Shown here piece after piece: positions 13,699-14,834 of a stretch of 14,834 nucleotides of DNA. The position numbers and the translations under genes are program-made. The notes below the pieces were generated by a model that had not been told where the DNA came from, ran no database searches, and saw only the letters and a program-made list of their open reading frames with translations. Positions within the stretch are counted from its first letter, which is position 1, and every line of letters starts with the position of its first letter. Origin of the DNA: JBOGWA01 sp050693155 (GTDB lineage Bacteria > Actinomycetota > UBA4738 > CALAEC01); assembly GCA_050693155.1 (NCBI GenBank), contig JBOGWA010000045.1, positions 1-14,834 of the forward strand, in the 5' to 3' direction.

Positions 13699-14834
13699 AG
13701 CTTCCGGAGCGGCGCGTAGGATAGCAGCAGTCGTTTTTCCCCCTCCTCCTCGAAGCGAATCATCGCCTCGGCGTCGGCTCCGATGCCCGAGACGGAGATG
13801 ACGACGCCCTCCCCCCATCGCTCGTGAGTCACGGTGTCGCCGGCCGCCACATCCGGGATGCGAGCCAGCTCGGCTTCCGTGGCGCGCTCGAGCACGTCCT
13901 CGCCGCCCTCCGCGTCCAGCATGAGGTTGGGTGGGATCTCCGAGAGGAATCGCGACGGGGGGTTGTACGACGACGCTCCGAAGAGACTGCGGTGCCATGC
14001 ATGGGTGAGGTACAAGCGCCTTCGCGCACGGGTCATCCCCACGTAGGCGAGCCGCCGCTCCTCCTCGAGCTCCGCGGTATCGGTCATCGATCGGTGATGC
14101 GGAAAGACGCCGTCTTCCATCCCCACAACGAACACAACGTCGAATTCGAGTCCTTTGGCATTGTGCAAGGTCATCAGCGTGACCGCGCCCGCAGACTCGT
14201 CGTACTCGTCCTGCTCGGTCACGAGAGCGACCTGTTCGAGGAATTCGGGAAGGCCTGCACCCTCGAACCGAGCCTCGAACTCGGCTCCGACGCCGACGAG
14301 CTCGCGCAGGTTCTCCTTTCGGCTCTCGGCTTCGACCGTTCGCTCGGCGTCGAGCTCCGCGTAGTACCCCGATTCGCTGAACGCGGCCTCGATCATCTGC
14401 GCGGGTCCGGCTCCACCAGCCAGGAGGACGGCGAGCCCGTCGATCACGCCAACGAAGCCGGCCACAGCGCCTACGGCCCTCGGTGAGAGAGACGGGATCT
14501 CCTCTGCCCGGCGCGCCGCTTCCAGAAGGGTGATCACCTCGTCGCGAGCAAACGCCTCCAGAGCGGTGGCCGTCTGGTCACCGATCCCCCGCTTCGGCGC
14601 GTTGATGATCCGGCGAATCGAAACGACGTCCTGCGGATTCACGAGAGACCGCAGGTAGGCAAGCGTGTCCTTCACCTCTTTCCGCTCGTAGAAGCGGACC
14701 CCACCCACAACCCGGTACGGAACGCCGGCCTTTATGAGCACGTCTTCGATGACTCGGGACTGCGCGTTCGTCCGGTAGAACACCGCGATCTCACCGTAGC
14801 CGTGCAGCGCCTCGTCGTCGACGAGGCGCTGCAC
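13695..14834 (-). CDS. pcrA: ATP-dependent DNA helicase PcrA/UvrD, C-terminal part (5' end outside window)
   Basis: The C-terminal 379 residues of an SF1A helicase that unwinds DNA in repair; the frame continues past base 14834, so the N-terminal ATP-binding half is missing. Visible are IAVFYRTNAQSRVIED (domain 2A motif), VPYRVVGGVRFYERKEVKD, the 2B insert region with INAPKRGIGD, and motif V (VTLMTLHNAKGLEFDVVFV). These are followed by GMEDGVFPH and motif VI (EERRLAYVGMTRARRRLYL). The end has the Tudor-like PcrA tail (GDTVTHERWGEGVVISVSG ... LLLSYAPLRKL), the part that contacts RNA polymerase in PcrA/UvrD. The last codons overlap the start of the sulfatase-like gene. The gene order uvrD then suc genes agrees with the actinobacterial neighbourhood. 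Confidence 0.97.
   Translation of the reverse strand: MQRLVDDEALHGYGEIAVFYRTNAQSRVIEDVLIKAGVPYRVVGGVRFYERKEVKDTLAYLRSLVNPQDVVSIRRIINAPKRGIGDQTATALEAFARDEVITLLEAARRAEEIPSLSPRAVGAVAGFVGVIDGLAVLLAGGAGPAQMIEAAFSESGYYAELDAERTVEAESRKENLRELVGVGAEFEARFEGAGLPEFLEQVALVTEQDEYDESAGAVTLMTLHNAKGLEFDVVFVVGMEDGVFPHHRSMTDTAELEEERRLAYVGMTRARRRLYLTHAWHRSLFGASSYNPPSRFLSEIPPNLMLDAEGGEDVLERATEAELARIPDVAAGDTVTHERWGEGVVISVSGIGADAEAMIRFEEEGEKRLLLSYAPLRKL

Overview
This GC-rich window looks like chromosomal DNA from an actinobacterium, probably a deep-branching or uncultured lineage. Most genes are tightly coupled with ATGA, GTGA or TGATG overlaps, and GTG starts are frequent. At least three genes appear to be leaderless. 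The backbone uvrD/pcrA - sucC - sucD - small membrane proteins - purN - purH matches, from memory, the order seen in Mycobacterium and Streptomyces. No transposase, phage gene, CRISPR array, rRNA or tRNA was recognised.

Layout from left to right. (1) 1-3205, minus strand: an amino-acid ABC importer operon transcribed leftwards as aapJ (binding lipoprotein), aapQ and aapM (permeases). aapM is cut by the window edge and the ATPase gene would lie beyond it. A strong hairpin separates aapJ from aapQ. (2) 3206-3698: the only long gap. It is full of complementary segments: a long inverted repeat of about 25 bp, several perfect hairpins, mutually exclusive pairings and degenerate tandem repeats. It looks like an unrecognised structured RNA or a regulatory/repeat element, and is the most novel feature here. 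(3) 3699-5857, minus: purN-purH, the two folate-dependent formyl-transfer steps of IMP synthesis. (4) 5950-7093, plus: two small membrane proteins, one with an N-terminal B-box-like zinc finger. (5) 7132-11065, minus: a B12-binding methylmalonyl-CoA mutase subunit, sucC, sucD and a polytopic membrane protein of unknown function. The first three link methylmalonyl-CoA to succinate plus ATP or GTP. (6) 11132-11308, plus: a 58-codon single-TM protein not in standard gene models, sharing a palindromic CTAG stop with its convergent neighbour. (7) 11305-14834, minus: the C-terminal half of a PcrA/UvrD helicase, overlapped by a sulfatase-fold enzyme with Thr in the nucleophile position, followed by a nucleotidyltransferase fused to a PqqD/RRE-like peptide-binding domain.

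The metabolic genes are ordinary. The unusual material is the structured purH-aapJ gap and the insert of a sulfatase-like enzyme and an NTase-PqqD fusion between the helicase and suc genes. All family assignments come from reading motifs by eye; no searches or folding programs were run.
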